Source of the DNA: Petrocella sp024636985
Lineage (GTDB): Bacteria; Bacillota; Clostridia; Lachnospirales; Vallitaleaceae
Assembly: GCA_024636985.1 (NCBI GenBank)
Contig: JAGXFY010000021.1
Location: 13,385 to 77,384 of the forward strand
DNA length: 64,000 nt
Direction of reading: 5' to 3'
The notes under the pieces are model-generated. The model saw nothing but the letters and a program-made list of their open reading frames with translations, was not told the origin of the DNA and did not search any database. A program made the position numbers and the translations under genes. Positions 25,353 through 34,080 of the stretch are shown piece after piece; within the stretch, counting starts at the first letter, position 1; every line of letters begins with the position of its first letter.

Positions 25353-26234
25353 CTAAAAATCATAGTGCTCATACTCTTTAAAACCTTCGCCTAGAACTTC
25401 ACGAACATCTGTTACAATAACAAATGCTCTAGGGTCTGATATCTTAACTATTTCTTTGAGTTTGACAATTTCCCTTTTCGAAACGACACAAAAAAGTACA
25501 TGCTTAGCTGACGCTGTAAACATACCTTCTCCTACTAGACCGGTAACACCTCGGTCAAGTTCTGACATAATGTTTTCAGCTATGGTTTTATGATGATCTG
25601 AAATGATAAATGCAGCCTTTGAAAAATGCAAACCATCTAGAATGGCATCAATCACCTTTACAGATATAAAAACCGAAATCACCGCATACAATGTGGCTTC
25701 TGCACCAAAGATTAAAACACCCGAAAAAATAATCGCTGAATCTAGAATCATCATAATTCTAGCCACGGATACATGCTTTATTACATGTTGAATGAGACTC
25801 GCTGCAAGATCCGTACCACCCGTTGTTGAAAAAGCAGAAAAAACTAAGCCCAAGCCCACGCCCGCTAAGACACCACCAAAAATACTGGCTAGAAGAATAT
25901 CATTTGTCAAGACCGGAAACCACTGTGTGTAAAAAAGCGCAAAAGATAAAAAAAAGGTTGCAAATAGACTTCGTCTACCAAAATCCTTGCCTTTGATAAT
26001 AATGGCCAAAATAAAAAGCGGTATGTTGATGACCATATTGGTGAGCCAAAGGGGTAGACCGCCCTCAACCATGTTTAGGGTTAATCCCTTGACAATAATG
26101 GCTATACCGGTTACACCACCGGTAACCATATCTAGTGGCTCAAAAAAAGCATTGATTGCAATTGCCAGTATGGTCACACCGACTATAATATATAAATAAT
26201 CTACCCAAGCTTTTCGTGTTCTTATTAATTCCAT
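25353..26234 (-). CDS. YitT-family membrane protein
   Basis: 293 residues. The N-terminal half has about five or six hydrophobic segments (DYLYIIVGVTILAIAINAF, MVINIPLFILAIIIKG, LLASIFGGVLAGVGLGLVFSAF and others) with the conserved STTGGTDLAASLI. The C-terminal soluble domain (about 210-290, DUF2179) has HVLFCVVSKREIVKLKEIVKISDPRAFVIVTDVREVLGEGF. Its biochemical function is not established. It is the last gene of the LCP/TagA group, 12 bp after the glycosyltransferase. Confidence 0.88.
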   Translation of the reverse strand: MELIRTRKAWVDYLYIIVGVTILAIAINAFFEPLDMVTGGVTGIAIIVKGLTLNMVEGGLPLWLTNMVINIPLFILAIIIKGKDFGRRSLFATFFLSFALFYTQWFPVLTNDILLASIFGGVLAGVGLGLVFSAFSTTGGTDLAASLIQHVIKHVSVARIMMILDSAIIFSGVLIFGAEATLYAVISVFISVKVIDAILDGLHFSKAAFIISDHHKTIAENIMSELDRGVTGLVGEGMFTASAKHVLFCVVSKREIVKLKEIVKISDPRAFVIVTDVREVLGEGFKEYEHYDF

Positions 26235-26246
26235 CTTTTAAGTCTC

Positions 26247-26984
26247 CTATAGGTATTTCTTACCTTCAACTATAACTTTTAATAAAAATATAGGCAGTCT
26301 AACCATTCTTTTGGCACGTGTAGGTTGGGTAATCAAACGATAAAACCACTCCAAGCCTAATTTAATGTAAATATCCGGTGCCCGTTTAACCTTCCCTGAC
26401 ATACCATCAAAGGAACCTCCAACACCCATCAATACACTTGCATTTAGCCTATCCCTATTGTTATCAATCCAGTATTCCTGTTTTGGTGCACCAAGACCAA
26501 CGAGAAGAAAATCCGGGTCTAGAGCATTGATAGACGCTACAATATGTTCATCGTTATCAAAATAACCATTATGGACACCTACAATTTTTAAGTTGGTGTA
26601 TTTTTCTTCCATTTTTTTCTTCGCCAATTCAGCTACACCTTGCCCAGCACCTAAAAAATAGACTTTTATTTCTTTATTTTGAATTTGATTGAAAACTTCT
26701 TGAATCAAATCAAAGCCAGCCACCCGTTCCGGTAATGGCTGACCAAGTAGTTTCGATGCTATAACAACCCCTATGCCGTCCGGAACAACCAATTCACTAT
26801 CATTCAGTATGGCTTGTAATCTTGAGTCATGATAGGCCTCCATAACAATTTCTGGATTTGGCGTAAAAACAGAAGCTTTCTTCCGTTCTTGTAAGCATTT
26901 TACAATAAAGGCTGCAGCTTCTGATCTTGTAATATGGTGAAACTTGGTTCCTAATATGTTAATGCTTTTTCTGACTAATCTCAT
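26247..26984 (-). CDS. tagA: TagA/WecG-family glycosyltransferase
   Basis: 245 residues of the WecG/TagA/CpsF family, which add N-acetylmannosaminuronate or N-acetylmannosamine to GlcNAc-PP-undecaprenol at the inner face of the membrane. The family blocks are clear: VFTPNPEIVMEAYHDS, VPDGIGVVIASKLLG, PERVAGFDLI, VYFLGAGQGVAE and DFLLVGLGAPKQEYWI. It overlaps the upstream gene by 4 bp (ATGA), so it is coupled to it. The LCP genes upstream encode enzymes that attach such glycopolymers to peptidoglycan, a coherent wall-polymer module. The exact sugar is unknown. Confidence 0.9.
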   Translation of the reverse strand: MRLVRKSINILGTKFHHITRSEAAAFIVKCLQERKKASVFTPNPEIVMEAYHDSRLQAILNDSELVVPDGIGVVIASKLLGQPLPERVAGFDLIQEVFNQIQNKEIKVYFLGAGQGVAELAKKKMEEKYTNLKIVGVHNGYFDNDEHIVASINALDPDFLLVGLGAPKQEYWIDNNRDRLNASVLMGVGGSFDGMSGKVKRAPDIYIKLGLEWFYRLITQPTRAKRMVRLPIFLLKVIVEGKKYL

Positions 26985-27520
26985 TTTAATGTGTATGCCC
27001 CCTTAATCATGATAAAGGCTTTCTCAGTAATCTTTATGCCTCTTCCATCATCCCTCGAAATCAGAAGATGATGCTGCATGGGTACAAAGGCTCCGCCTTT
27101 AAGGTCTAAGCCTTGAGTCAAATCTGCCAACCCATCACCATTTTCACCTTCAATAACCGTTGCTTTACCAGCTCTTAAAATAAGCTCTGTTCCGCCACCA
27201 CATAGAATTGTATCTCCTACTGCAGCTTCTACGACAATAAAAGAACTGCCCGATTGTCCTGCAATCTGCTGATCAATATATGCATAAATGGCCTTCATAT
27301 CCATTTGTTCAGCTTCCTCATCTGATTCAGATGGATTAATCTTAGACAATAATGTTGTCATGATTTCACTCGTTTTCTGATCCACATAAGATTTTGTAAC
27401 CAACGGATCATTGACCGTACCCGGTTCTGTAGATCCAGCTTCCATACTGATACCAATAATCCAATTAACCATAATAATGGTACATAATATTCCTATAATA
27501 ACGCTTATTTTCTTCTTCAT
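26981..27520 (-). CDS. membrane-anchored extracytoplasmic protein of unknown function
   Basis: 179 residues from ATG 27520 (MKKKISVIIGILCTIIMVNWIIGISME), with GAGGTGG seven bases upstream. One N-terminal membrane anchor is followed by a linker rich in Glu/Ser and a C-terminal domain (about 90-179) with short repeated hydrophobic beta-like segments: FIVVEAAVGDTILCGGGTELILRAGKATVIE, then LLISRDDGRGIKITEKAFIMIKGAY. I do not recognise the family with certainty. Its position between an LCP ligase and the TagA glycosyltransferase, with a 4-bp overlap to the latter, ties it to wall glycopolymer assembly. Confidence 0.7.
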   Translation of the reverse strand: MKKKISVIIGILCTIIMVNWIIGISMEAGSTEPGTVNDPLVTKSYVDQKTSEIMTTLLSKINPSESDEEAEQMDMKAIYAYIDQQIAGQSGSSFIVVEAAVGDTILCGGGTELILRAGKATVIEGENGDGLADLTQGLDLKGGAFVPMQHHLLISRDDGRGIKITEKAFIMIKGAYTLK

Positions 27521-27538
27521 CTCAAACCACCTCAATGT

Positions 27539-28870
27539 TTATTCTTCTGTGTTCCCTAGAACTATGATGATCTGATGTGTCTGATCCATCAATTCAGGTT
27601 GAATGACCATTTCAGAATCCTTAAATTGAGCCTTTAATTCCTCATAAGCTTCAGGTATGGGTACATAGATTTTTGTTTTTTCTACCGGTTTTTCTTCGTA
27701 GTCTATAGCTTCAATAGGATCATAACCCTGTTCTTTAAGTTTATTACTTGTTTTACCTGCCAGCCCCTTAATATTAGTGCCATTTTGCACCGATATGGTC
27801 AGACTTTTTATATCTATAATCTCTTCTGGCGACACTTCAATAACTGCTTCTTCAATATTGTCAGAAGCTAAAAATGGTTCATTGATAATTTTATCCAAAA
27901 GTTCTTTCGTCGCATCATAGTCATAAATATAATAAGAACCACCTTTGTCGCTAGGGTCTCTTGGTAACATATGCATAACAAAATTTTCCGGTTTGATTCG
28001 ATCGAGGAAGATCAGATAATCTACCGCATTTTCAAAATTCGTGTCTACTTTGACCAATACTGCACCGACAACATTTACCATATTGAGTCTATTTTTTGTA
28101 TTGAGCAACTGCTCAACAAAAGCCTTCATAAATACTTGTTGCATCTCTACTCGGCCTACATCGCCACTGGCATACCCCGATCTGAACCTGACCAATTGTT
28201 CGGCTTGAGCACCATTAATATATTGCTCACCTTTTTTTAGATTAATATTTAAATCTTGTAATGGATCACTATATTTCATATCCACAGGTATATCAATTTT
28301 GATTTCACCAATCGTATCTACAATATATCTAAACACATCCAGTTTTACATTCACATAGTAATCAATGGGTATGCCTAAGTTACTTTCTAAAACTTCTACA
28401 GAGGCTTCGTTTCGATCTTCAGTAACATAGGCTGGTATGCCATTAATTTTGACGACTTGATTCACATCACTTCTTCGCTCTTTAATTTTACTGTACATAT
28501 CATCAGGTATTTTTACCTTTGTATCTCGTGGTACCGATACAATGTCGACCTTACCACTTTCATGGTGAAAAAATACAACCATCGTTACATCGGTCCTATA
28601 ACTGTCCTCATCCACACCAAAAACAGCAAATGTGGTCAACTTCTTGTCTCCGAAAATATCTTCCCCATCCGGGTCTGCAGCATTTGCTGCGCCATACTCT
28701 GTCAAGTTGTATTTGGATAGATCCAACATACCGCCGATACTATTACCCATTACTACAACATAGATAACTGTACCTATACCAACGACTGCCATGAGCAGCG
28801 CAAAGGTTGATAAGAATATTTGTATGAATTTATTGACCAATTGTTTTTTTTGCTTTTTTTTTGACACCAT
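27539..28870 (-). CDS. LytR-CpsA-Psr (LCP) family wall-polymer ligase with LytR_C domain
   Basis: 443 residues from ATG 28870 behind AGGAGG. An N-terminal anchor (FIQIFLSTFALLMAVVGIGTVIYVVVMG) precedes the LCP domain (about 80-300, SVPRDTKVKIPDDMYSKI, VKLDVFRYIVDTIGEIKIDIP, AEQLVRFRSGYASGDVGRVEMQQ). The Arg residues expected to bind the polyprenyl pyrophosphate are present. A C-terminal LytR_C-type domain (about 350-435, LTISVQNGTNIKGLAGKTSNKLKEQGYD) follows. It should transfer teichoic acid or capsule-like polymer from undecaprenyl-PP to peptidoglycan outside the membrane. It lies 14 bp from the second LCP start region. Confidence 0.92.
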   Translation of the reverse strand: MVSKKKQKKQLVNKFIQIFLSTFALLMAVVGIGTVIYVVVMGNSIGGMLDLSKYNLTEYGAANAADPDGEDIFGDKKLTTFAVFGVDEDSYRTDVTMVVFFHHESGKVDIVSVPRDTKVKIPDDMYSKIKERRSDVNQVVKINGIPAYVTEDRNEASVEVLESNLGIPIDYYVNVKLDVFRYIVDTIGEIKIDIPVDMKYSDPLQDLNINLKKGEQYINGAQAEQLVRFRSGYASGDVGRVEMQQVFMKAFVEQLLNTKNRLNMVNVVGAVLVKVDTNFENAVDYLIFLDRIKPENFVMHMLPRDPSDKGGSYYIYDYDATKELLDKIINEPFLASDNIEEAVIEVSPEEIIDIKSLTISVQNGTNIKGLAGKTSNKLKEQGYDPIEAIDYEEKPVEKTKIYVPIPEAYEELKAQFKDSEMVIQPELMDQTHQIIIVLGNTEE

Positions 28871-28902
28871 GAAGCCTCCTATATACATTCGTTATGAATA
28901 AA

Positions 28903-29922
28903 TTACTCTGTTGATGCATTTCTATTATTTATGAGTGAATCAACAGTCTCTCTGGCTTCTTCAAGCTCAAAGTACTGCATCCAGCGTTCATCCACCAACT
29001 CCCCATATGAGGGGATGGTTATCATATTTTCAGGTGATAACACATGTTCCAACTCCAAATTGAAAAAAAATTCAGCGTATTTCAACATGACAACCATTCC
29101 GAAATCTGTATCAATGTACTTATAGCCTTTTGAGACCAACTTACTAATCTGATTAAAATCTCTGCTTCCTAAAACCTGATCCACCATGGCTGCAATGAAT
29201 GCTTGTTGTACTTGAATTCTTTGCAAATCACCCATTTTGTATTTACGGTATCTGACCAATTGCTCTGCTTTATCACCATCTAGGTGTTGCAGGCCTGGTT
29301 GAAGATCTATTTGTAAATCCTGAACAGGATCCATATAGTACATTCTTTGAGGTACATCAAATTCTACACCACCAACCGCATCCACCACTTCACGTAAACC
29401 GGAAGTGTCTATGGTCATTATATAATCAATCTCTAAACCTGTTATACCTTCAACAATCAATCGTACGTCTTCAAGGGCTCTCTCATCCCATCCTATTAGA
29501 GAATAAATGTTATTAATCTTAGCATGAGCAATCCTGTTTTTAGGATTGTTCTCCTTAATGGTCTTGAAGGGCTCTTCATCAAAGTAAATCTCCAAATCTC
29601 TTGGGATGGAAATAAGTTGTACCTTATTCTCTTTAGGGTCAATGTGACCAACCATAAGAACATCTGTCAAACCGCCAGACGTGTCAAAACCAATAAAGAG
29701 GCCATTAATCGTCTCCGGTATGGCTTTTGCTGCCTCTTCTGCTTCTCGCTGTGCATCCTGCAGTTCTTGATCTCTTAATTTTTTTGTATCTAACTCAATT
29801 CTTATTTGTTCCTGCGCAGCTCTTTCTTCGCCGTTCATTTCTATAACAGCAATAAAGGACATAGCTATAATACCCAAAGTTATGCCCAACAATAAGCCCA
29901 TATGATTCGTAAATTTATCCAT
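28903..29922 (-). CDS. LytR-CpsA-Psr (LCP) family protein
   Basis: 339 residues, shorter than its neighbour because it has no LytR_C domain. The anchor is MGLLLGITLGIIAMSFIAVIEM, followed by a charged coiled segment (EEAAKAIPE). The LCP core includes FDTSGGLTDVLMVGHIDPKENKV, LISIPRDLEIYFDEEP, RIAHAKINNIYSLIG and AEQLVRYRKYKMGDLQRIQVQQAF. It is the first gene of a five-gene wall operon (LCP, LCP, anchored protein, tagA, yitT-like). Two LCP paralogues in tandem suggest partly separate substrates or redundancy. Confidence 0.92.
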   Translation of the reverse strand: MDKFTNHMGLLLGITLGIIAMSFIAVIEMNGEERAAQEQIRIELDTKKLRDQELQDAQREAEEAAKAIPETINGLFIGFDTSGGLTDVLMVGHIDPKENKVQLISIPRDLEIYFDEEPFKTIKENNPKNRIAHAKINNIYSLIGWDERALEDVRLIVEGITGLEIDYIMTIDTSGLREVVDAVGGVEFDVPQRMYYMDPVQDLQIDLQPGLQHLDGDKAEQLVRYRKYKMGDLQRIQVQQAFIAAMVDQVLGSRDFNQISKLVSKGYKYIDTDFGMVVMLKYAEFFFNLELEHVLSPENMITIPSYGELVDERWMQYFELEEARETVDSLINNRNASTE

Positions 29923-30039
29923 TCATGGTAACCTCCATATTCACTTCCTATATAATAACATATTTTTCACAAAATGAAAGCTTTGTAACACTTATTTAAA
30001 GGTTCAACATATCCTTACCCTATAGAAGTATTATTTTCT

Positions 30040-30068
30040 TTGTATTCATCCCACATTTCTTGTATAGT
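30040..30068 (+). promoter_or_regulatory. promoter of the YmfI-like reductase gene
   Basis: TTGTAT (30040-30045), 17 bp, TATAGT (30063-30068). The ATG at 30110 is about 35 nt after the expected start of transcription. Confidence 0.55.
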
Positions 30069-30109
30069 ATAGTTAAGTAATCGCTTAAAGAAAGAAGGCA
30101 TAGAATATA

Positions 30110-30841
30110 ATGAAAAACCCAGTAGCACTTGTCACCGGAGCCTCACGTGGCATTGGTGAAGCCATAGCCTTAACCCTGGCCGAACATGGTTATGACTTGG
30201 TTATAACATCCCAAAAAAGCCAAGTTGACCTAGAAAATGTTGCACGAAAAATAGAGACTAAAGGTGCACGTTGTCTATGGATGACTTCTGATGTTGCCTC
30301 ATATGAAGATACTAAAAAACTTTTTGATAACATCGCTGATTTCACCGACCATCTGGATTTATTGATTAATAATGCTGCCTATTCTTATATAGGCTTGTTA
30401 ACAGACATGTCCGAGGAAACGTGGCACCGACTTCTTAACGTTAACCTTACGGGCTTGTTTCACACCAGTAAATTTGCCATACCTATGATGGTTGCCAGAA
30501 AAAAAGGGGTTATCCTAAATATTTCTTCCATTTGGGGTGATAAGGGCGCTTCCTGTGAAGTGGCCTATTCTGCTTCAAAAGGTGGGGTCAATAGCTTCAC
30601 AAAAGCATTGGCTAAGGAATTGGCACCTTCAAACATACGCGTAAATGCTGTGGCCTGTGGCGTTATTGATACGCAAATGAATGCATGGCTATCTGCTGCT
30701 GACAAAGATACGCTCATCTCTGATATAGGCCTTGGACGAATGGGAACCCCCCAAGACGTTGCCAATACCGTTTTATTTCTTGCTTCAGATCATTCTGAGT
30801 ATATCACTGGACAAATCATAACCGTTGATGGGGGCATATAA
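30110..30841 (+). CDS. ymfI: SDR-family reductase, probable EF-P 5-aminopentanone reductase (YmfI-like)
   Basis: 243 residues, classical short-chain dehydrogenase: TGASRGIGEA (NADPH loop, residues 9-18), LINNAAYS, catalytic Ser in NISSIWGDKGASCE, and YSASKGG (Tyr-x3-Lys). The stretch SSIWG-x2-GASCE and the C-terminus SEYITGQIITVDGG closely recall Bacillus YmfI, which reduces the 5-aminopentanone on elongation factor P. A FabG-type 3-oxoacyl-ACP reductase is the alternative. It is monocistronic, on the plus strand, between divergent LCP genes and convergent argF. No fatty-acid genes are nearby, which favours the YmfI reading. Confidence 0.75.
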   Translation: MKNPVALVTGASRGIGEAIALTLAEHGYDLVITSQKSQVDLENVARKIETKGARCLWMTSDVASYEDTKKLFDNIADFTDHLDLLINNAAYSYIGLLTDMSEETWHRLLNVNLTGLFHTSKFAIPMMVARKKGVILNISSIWGDKGASCEVAYSASKGGVNSFTKALAKELAPSNIRVNAVACGVIDTQMNAWLSAADKDTLISDIGLGRMGTPQDVANTVLFLASDHSEYITGQIITVDGGI

Positions 30842-30861
30842 TCCGAATATATAAGGCATAC

Positions 30862-30894
30862 AAAAGCCAGACGAAAGATATTCGACTGGCTTTT
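30862..30894. terminator. bidirectional terminator between the reductase gene and argF
   Basis: AAAAGCCAG-a-CGAA-agata-TTCG-a-CTGGCTTTT: flanking A and T runs allow function on both strands. It lies between two convergent genes. Confidence 0.92.
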
Positions 30895-30917
30895 CTTTAT
30901 TATTCTTACTGATTTTT

Positions 30918-31853
30918 TTAAACTGTTGCAACCATAACTGCTTTTATTGTATGCATTCTATTTTCTGCCTCATCAAAGATAATTTGAGCATGTTTTTCAA
31001 AAATATCTTCTGTGATTTCATAGCCTTTTACAGCCGGTAAGCAGTGCATCACAATTGTCTCAGGCTTGTGTGTCATTTCCAATAAGTCTTGGTTGACTTG
31101 ATAAGGTTTTAGGAGTTTGAGTCTTTCTTCTGCCTGCGCCTCTTCACCCATGGATACCCAGACATCTGTATAAATAACATCTGCAGCCTCTACTTGAGTT
31201 ACATCTTCTGTGCACACAATTACAGCGCCTGATTCTTGAGCGTATTCTTGGCACACCTGAATCAAATCCGGTTGGGGCCATAAACTTTTGGGGGCAATCA
31301 CTTTAAAATTAACACCCATCTTTGTCATACCAATCATAAGGCTATTACCCATATTGTTTCGTCCGTCACCTACATAGACAAAATTCAAGCCTTTTAGATA
31401 ACCAAATTGTTCTTTAATGGTTAGTAGATCTGCTAGGATCTGTGTTGGATGGTAATCATCCGTTAAACCATTCCATACAGGTACGCCACTGTATTTCGCC
31501 AATTTTTCCACAACGTCTTGCTTAAAGCCTCGAAATTGGATGCCATCAAATAGTCTACCAAGTACCCGTGCTGTGTCTTCAACGGATTCTTTATGCCCAA
31601 GTTGTATATCATTTTTCCCAAGATATTCAGGATGACCACCTTCATCGACACACCCTACTGTAAAAGCGCATCTTGTTCTTGTTGAGGGTTTTTCAAAGAT
31701 TAGAGCTATATTCTTACCTTCGAGTAACGCCCCTTTAATACCCATACGTTTCTTTTGTTTTAAGTCCTTGGATAAGTCAAGTAAATATTCAATTTCTGCT
31801 TTTGAAAAATCCTTCAATGTCAAAAGACTTCTACCTTTTAAATTCACTGCCAC
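30918..31853 (-). CDS. argF: ornithine carbamoyltransferase
   Basis: Makes citrulline from ornithine and carbamoyl phosphate. 311 residues from GTG 31853 after AGAGGTGATGAT. Carbamoyl-phosphate loop STRTR, HPTQILADLLT, the ornithine loop DVWVSMGEE and HCLPA are all intact. It could be anabolic (argF) or catabolic (arcB). The absence of arc genes and an ARG-box-like sequence between promoter and start favour the biosynthetic role. It is monocistronic, bounded by its own promoter and a bidirectional terminator. Confidence 0.93.
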   Translation of the reverse strand: MAVNLKGRSLLTLKDFSKAEIEYLLDLSKDLKQKKRMGIKGALLEGKNIALIFEKPSTRTRCAFTVGCVDEGGHPEYLGKNDIQLGHKESVEDTARVLGRLFDGIQFRGFKQDVVEKLAKYSGVPVWNGLTDDYHPTQILADLLTIKEQFGYLKGLNFVYVGDGRNNMGNSLMIGMTKMGVNFKVIAPKSLWPQPDLIQVCQEYAQESGAVIVCTEDVTQVEAADVIYTDVWVSMGEEAQAEERLKLLKPYQVNQDLLEMTHKPETIVMHCLPAVKGYEITEDIFEKHAQIIFDEAENRMHTIKAVMVATV

Positions 31854-31863
31854 ATCATCACCT

Positions 31864-31879
31864 CTGTATTATTATTCAT
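31864..31879 (-). promoter_or_regulatory. ARG-box-like operator candidate for ArgR/AhrC
   Basis: Minus strand ATGAATAATAATACAG, between the -10 box and the argF start. It resembles the Gram-positive ARG box (CATGAATAAAAATKCAAK, from memory) at most positions. The site would block transcription start or elongation when arginine is plentiful. Confidence 0.4.
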
Positions 31880-31893
31880 AAAAACTTATATTT

Positions 31894-31922
31894 ATAATAT
31901 ATTAATTCTTGTTTTCTGTCAA
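31894..31922 (-). promoter_or_regulatory. strong promoter of argF overlapping the ppk stop codon
   Basis: Minus strand TTGACA (31922-31917, consensus), 17 bp, TATTAT (31899-31894). The TGA of the ppk stop codon lies within the -35 hexamer. Confidence 0.75.
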
Positions 31923-34069
31923 GCGTTATCCTTGTGACTGAAGCTAAAGGATTCCTCTATGATTTCTGCACTTACAGGCCTAAAAATCTCTCTTTCAATT
32001 TCTGTCACATACTCGCTTTCACTTTTTAATGCTTCATCTTCAAAATACTCTTGAGAGTTTACAACCATTTTACCTCGGCGATCTATCCGATTATATCTAC
32101 ATTCCTTGTCTTTGATTTTACCTTTTACCACATCCATCAACTGCACTTCCAGCATGTTTTTTACTCTGGCTTTGATATGCTCATCTTCAATAGGGAAGAA
32201 CAATTCGACACGACGATCAAGATTTCTTGGCATGAGATCCGCACTTGAGAGGTAGATTTCTTCATTCTCATCATTTGCAAAATAGTAGATACGACTATGT
32301 TCTAAATATTTACCAATGATACTTCGAACCGTAATGTTATGACTGACACCCTCAATACCAGGGATTAAGGAACACACACCTCTGACAATCAGTTCAATTT
32401 CCACACCGGCCATCGAAGCTTTATAGAATTCTTCTATCATTTCTTGATCGCATAGTGAATTCATTTTTGCAATGATTTTTCCTTTTTTACCTTGAAGGAC
32501 ATGTTGAATTTCTCGGAGTATCAACGCAACAAATTTTTCTCTAAGTCCTGTCGGTGCCATCGCAATTTTTAATAACTTTGGTGTATCTGAATAGCCTGAG
32601 ATCGCATTAAATATTGAGGATACATCAGCGCCTATTTTCTCATTACAGGTGAACAACCCAACATCTGTATAGAATCTTGCTGTTATATCATTGTAGTTTC
32701 CTGTTCCAAGGTGAACATAACGCCTAATACCAGAAGCTTCACTTCTTACAATTAAGGTGACCTTACTATGTGTTTTCAAACCTACAAGACCATAAATAAC
32801 ATGGCATCCTGATTTCTCAAGACTTTTGGCCCATTGTATGTTATTTTCTTCATCAAACCTAGCTTTTAGCTCTACCAGTACCGTCACCTGCTTGCCTGCT
32901 TCTGCAGCTGCAGCAAGAGCTTTAATGATAGGCGATTGACCACTCACTCTATAGAGTGTCTGCTTAATGGCTAAGACTTTCTCATCTTTTGCTGCAGCGG
33001 TTATAAGTTCTACAACAGGGTCAAATTTTTCAAAAGGATGGGAGAGGAAAATATCCTTCTTTTGAATCGCTTCAAAAAGGTCCGTCTCACCTAATAAATC
33101 CTTAGGTTCACATGGATCAAAGTCTCTGAACTTAAGATGATCATAACCTTTAAGACTATATAATTTCATTAGAAAGGTTAAATCAACAGCGCCAATGATA
33201 TAGTAAATGTCTTTGGAATGGATATCAACTGATTTTTTCAGTTTTTTTAATAGCTTAGCATCTATATGACTTTGAACCTCAAGCCTTATGCCCTCGCCCC
33301 ATTTTCTTTTTTTGATGGATTTCTCAATTTCAATCAATAAATCTTGTGCTTCTTCTTCATCTATGGATAAATCGGAATTTCTCGTTAACCGATAGGCGCT
33401 TGAACACTTCACATGGTAGCCTACAAATATCTTATCAATATTATTCATGATAATATCTTCAAGTAAAACAAAGGACTTCTCCTCCGGATTCTCACTTGGT
33501 ACTGTTACGAATCTAGGCAATACGGAAGGTACTTGTATTGTCGCAAATACCTCATCATCTTCCTTTTTTAATATAACTGCCACATTAAGACTTTTATTCA
33601 AAATCAAAGGGAAAGGACGACTAGCATCCACACCCATGGGTGTTAATACCGGATAGATGAAATCTTCAAAATACTCATCTAGATAGTCACTCTGATCCTG
33701 GTTCAGCTCTTTTGGAGACAAAAAATGGATCCCTACTTTTTTCAAACCCGGTATGATGGCTCTTTTGTATAAGTTTCCCCGATCTTCAACCATTTCATGG
33801 GTATAGTCGGTTATGGCCTCTAGTTGCTCACTTGCATTCATACCAGAAAAATCAAGTTTTTCATAACCTACGTTGACTTGTTCTTTTAGAGAAGCTACTC
33901 GTACCATAAAGAACTCATCTAAGTTAGAGCTCACTATAGAGAGAAACTTTATACGTTCAAAAAGTGGATTTTCCGGATTTTGAGCTTCCTCTAACACTCT
34001 TCTATTAAAACTCAACCATGACAATTCTCTATTTTCATATAATTGACGGTCTTTCAAATCTACATTCAT
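31919..34069 (-). CDS. ppk: polyphosphate kinase 1
   Basis: Polymerises the gamma-phosphate of ATP into polyphosphate. The 716-residue protein has the four PPK1 regions: N-terminal helical domain with ENRELSWLSFNRRVLEEA, head domain, and two phospholipase-D-like C-terminal domains. VGLKTHSKVTLIVR carries the phosphorylated His and HLGTGNYND follows; the second pair is EHSRIYYF ... LSSADLMPRNLDRRVELFFPI. It ends within the argF promoter and starts 12 bp after the ppx-like gene, so synthesis and breakdown of polyphosphate are encoded together. Confidence 0.96.
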   Translation of the reverse strand: MNVDLKDRQLYENRELSWLSFNRRVLEEAQNPENPLFERIKFLSIVSSNLDEFFMVRVASLKEQVNVGYEKLDFSGMNASEQLEAITDYTHEMVEDRGNLYKRAIIPGLKKVGIHFLSPKELNQDQSDYLDEYFEDFIYPVLTPMGVDASRPFPLILNKSLNVAVILKKEDDEVFATIQVPSVLPRFVTVPSENPEEKSFVLLEDIIMNNIDKIFVGYHVKCSSAYRLTRNSDLSIDEEEAQDLLIEIEKSIKKRKWGEGIRLEVQSHIDAKLLKKLKKSVDIHSKDIYYIIGAVDLTFLMKLYSLKGYDHLKFRDFDPCEPKDLLGETDLFEAIQKKDIFLSHPFEKFDPVVELITAAAKDEKVLAIKQTLYRVSGQSPIIKALAAAAEAGKQVTVLVELKARFDEENNIQWAKSLEKSGCHVIYGLVGLKTHSKVTLIVRSEASGIRRYVHLGTGNYNDITARFYTDVGLFTCNEKIGADVSSIFNAISGYSDTPKLLKIAMAPTGLREKFVALILREIQHVLQGKKGKIIAKMNSLCDQEMIEEFYKASMAGVEIELIVRGVCSLIPGIEGVSHNITVRSIIGKYLEHSRIYYFANDENEEIYLSSADLMPRNLDRRVELFFPIEDEHIKARVKNMLEVQLMDVVKGKIKDKECRYNRIDRRGKMVVNSQEYFEDEALKSESEYVTEIEREIFRPVSAEIIEESFSFSHKDNA

Positions 34070-34080
34070 TTCACTGCCCC

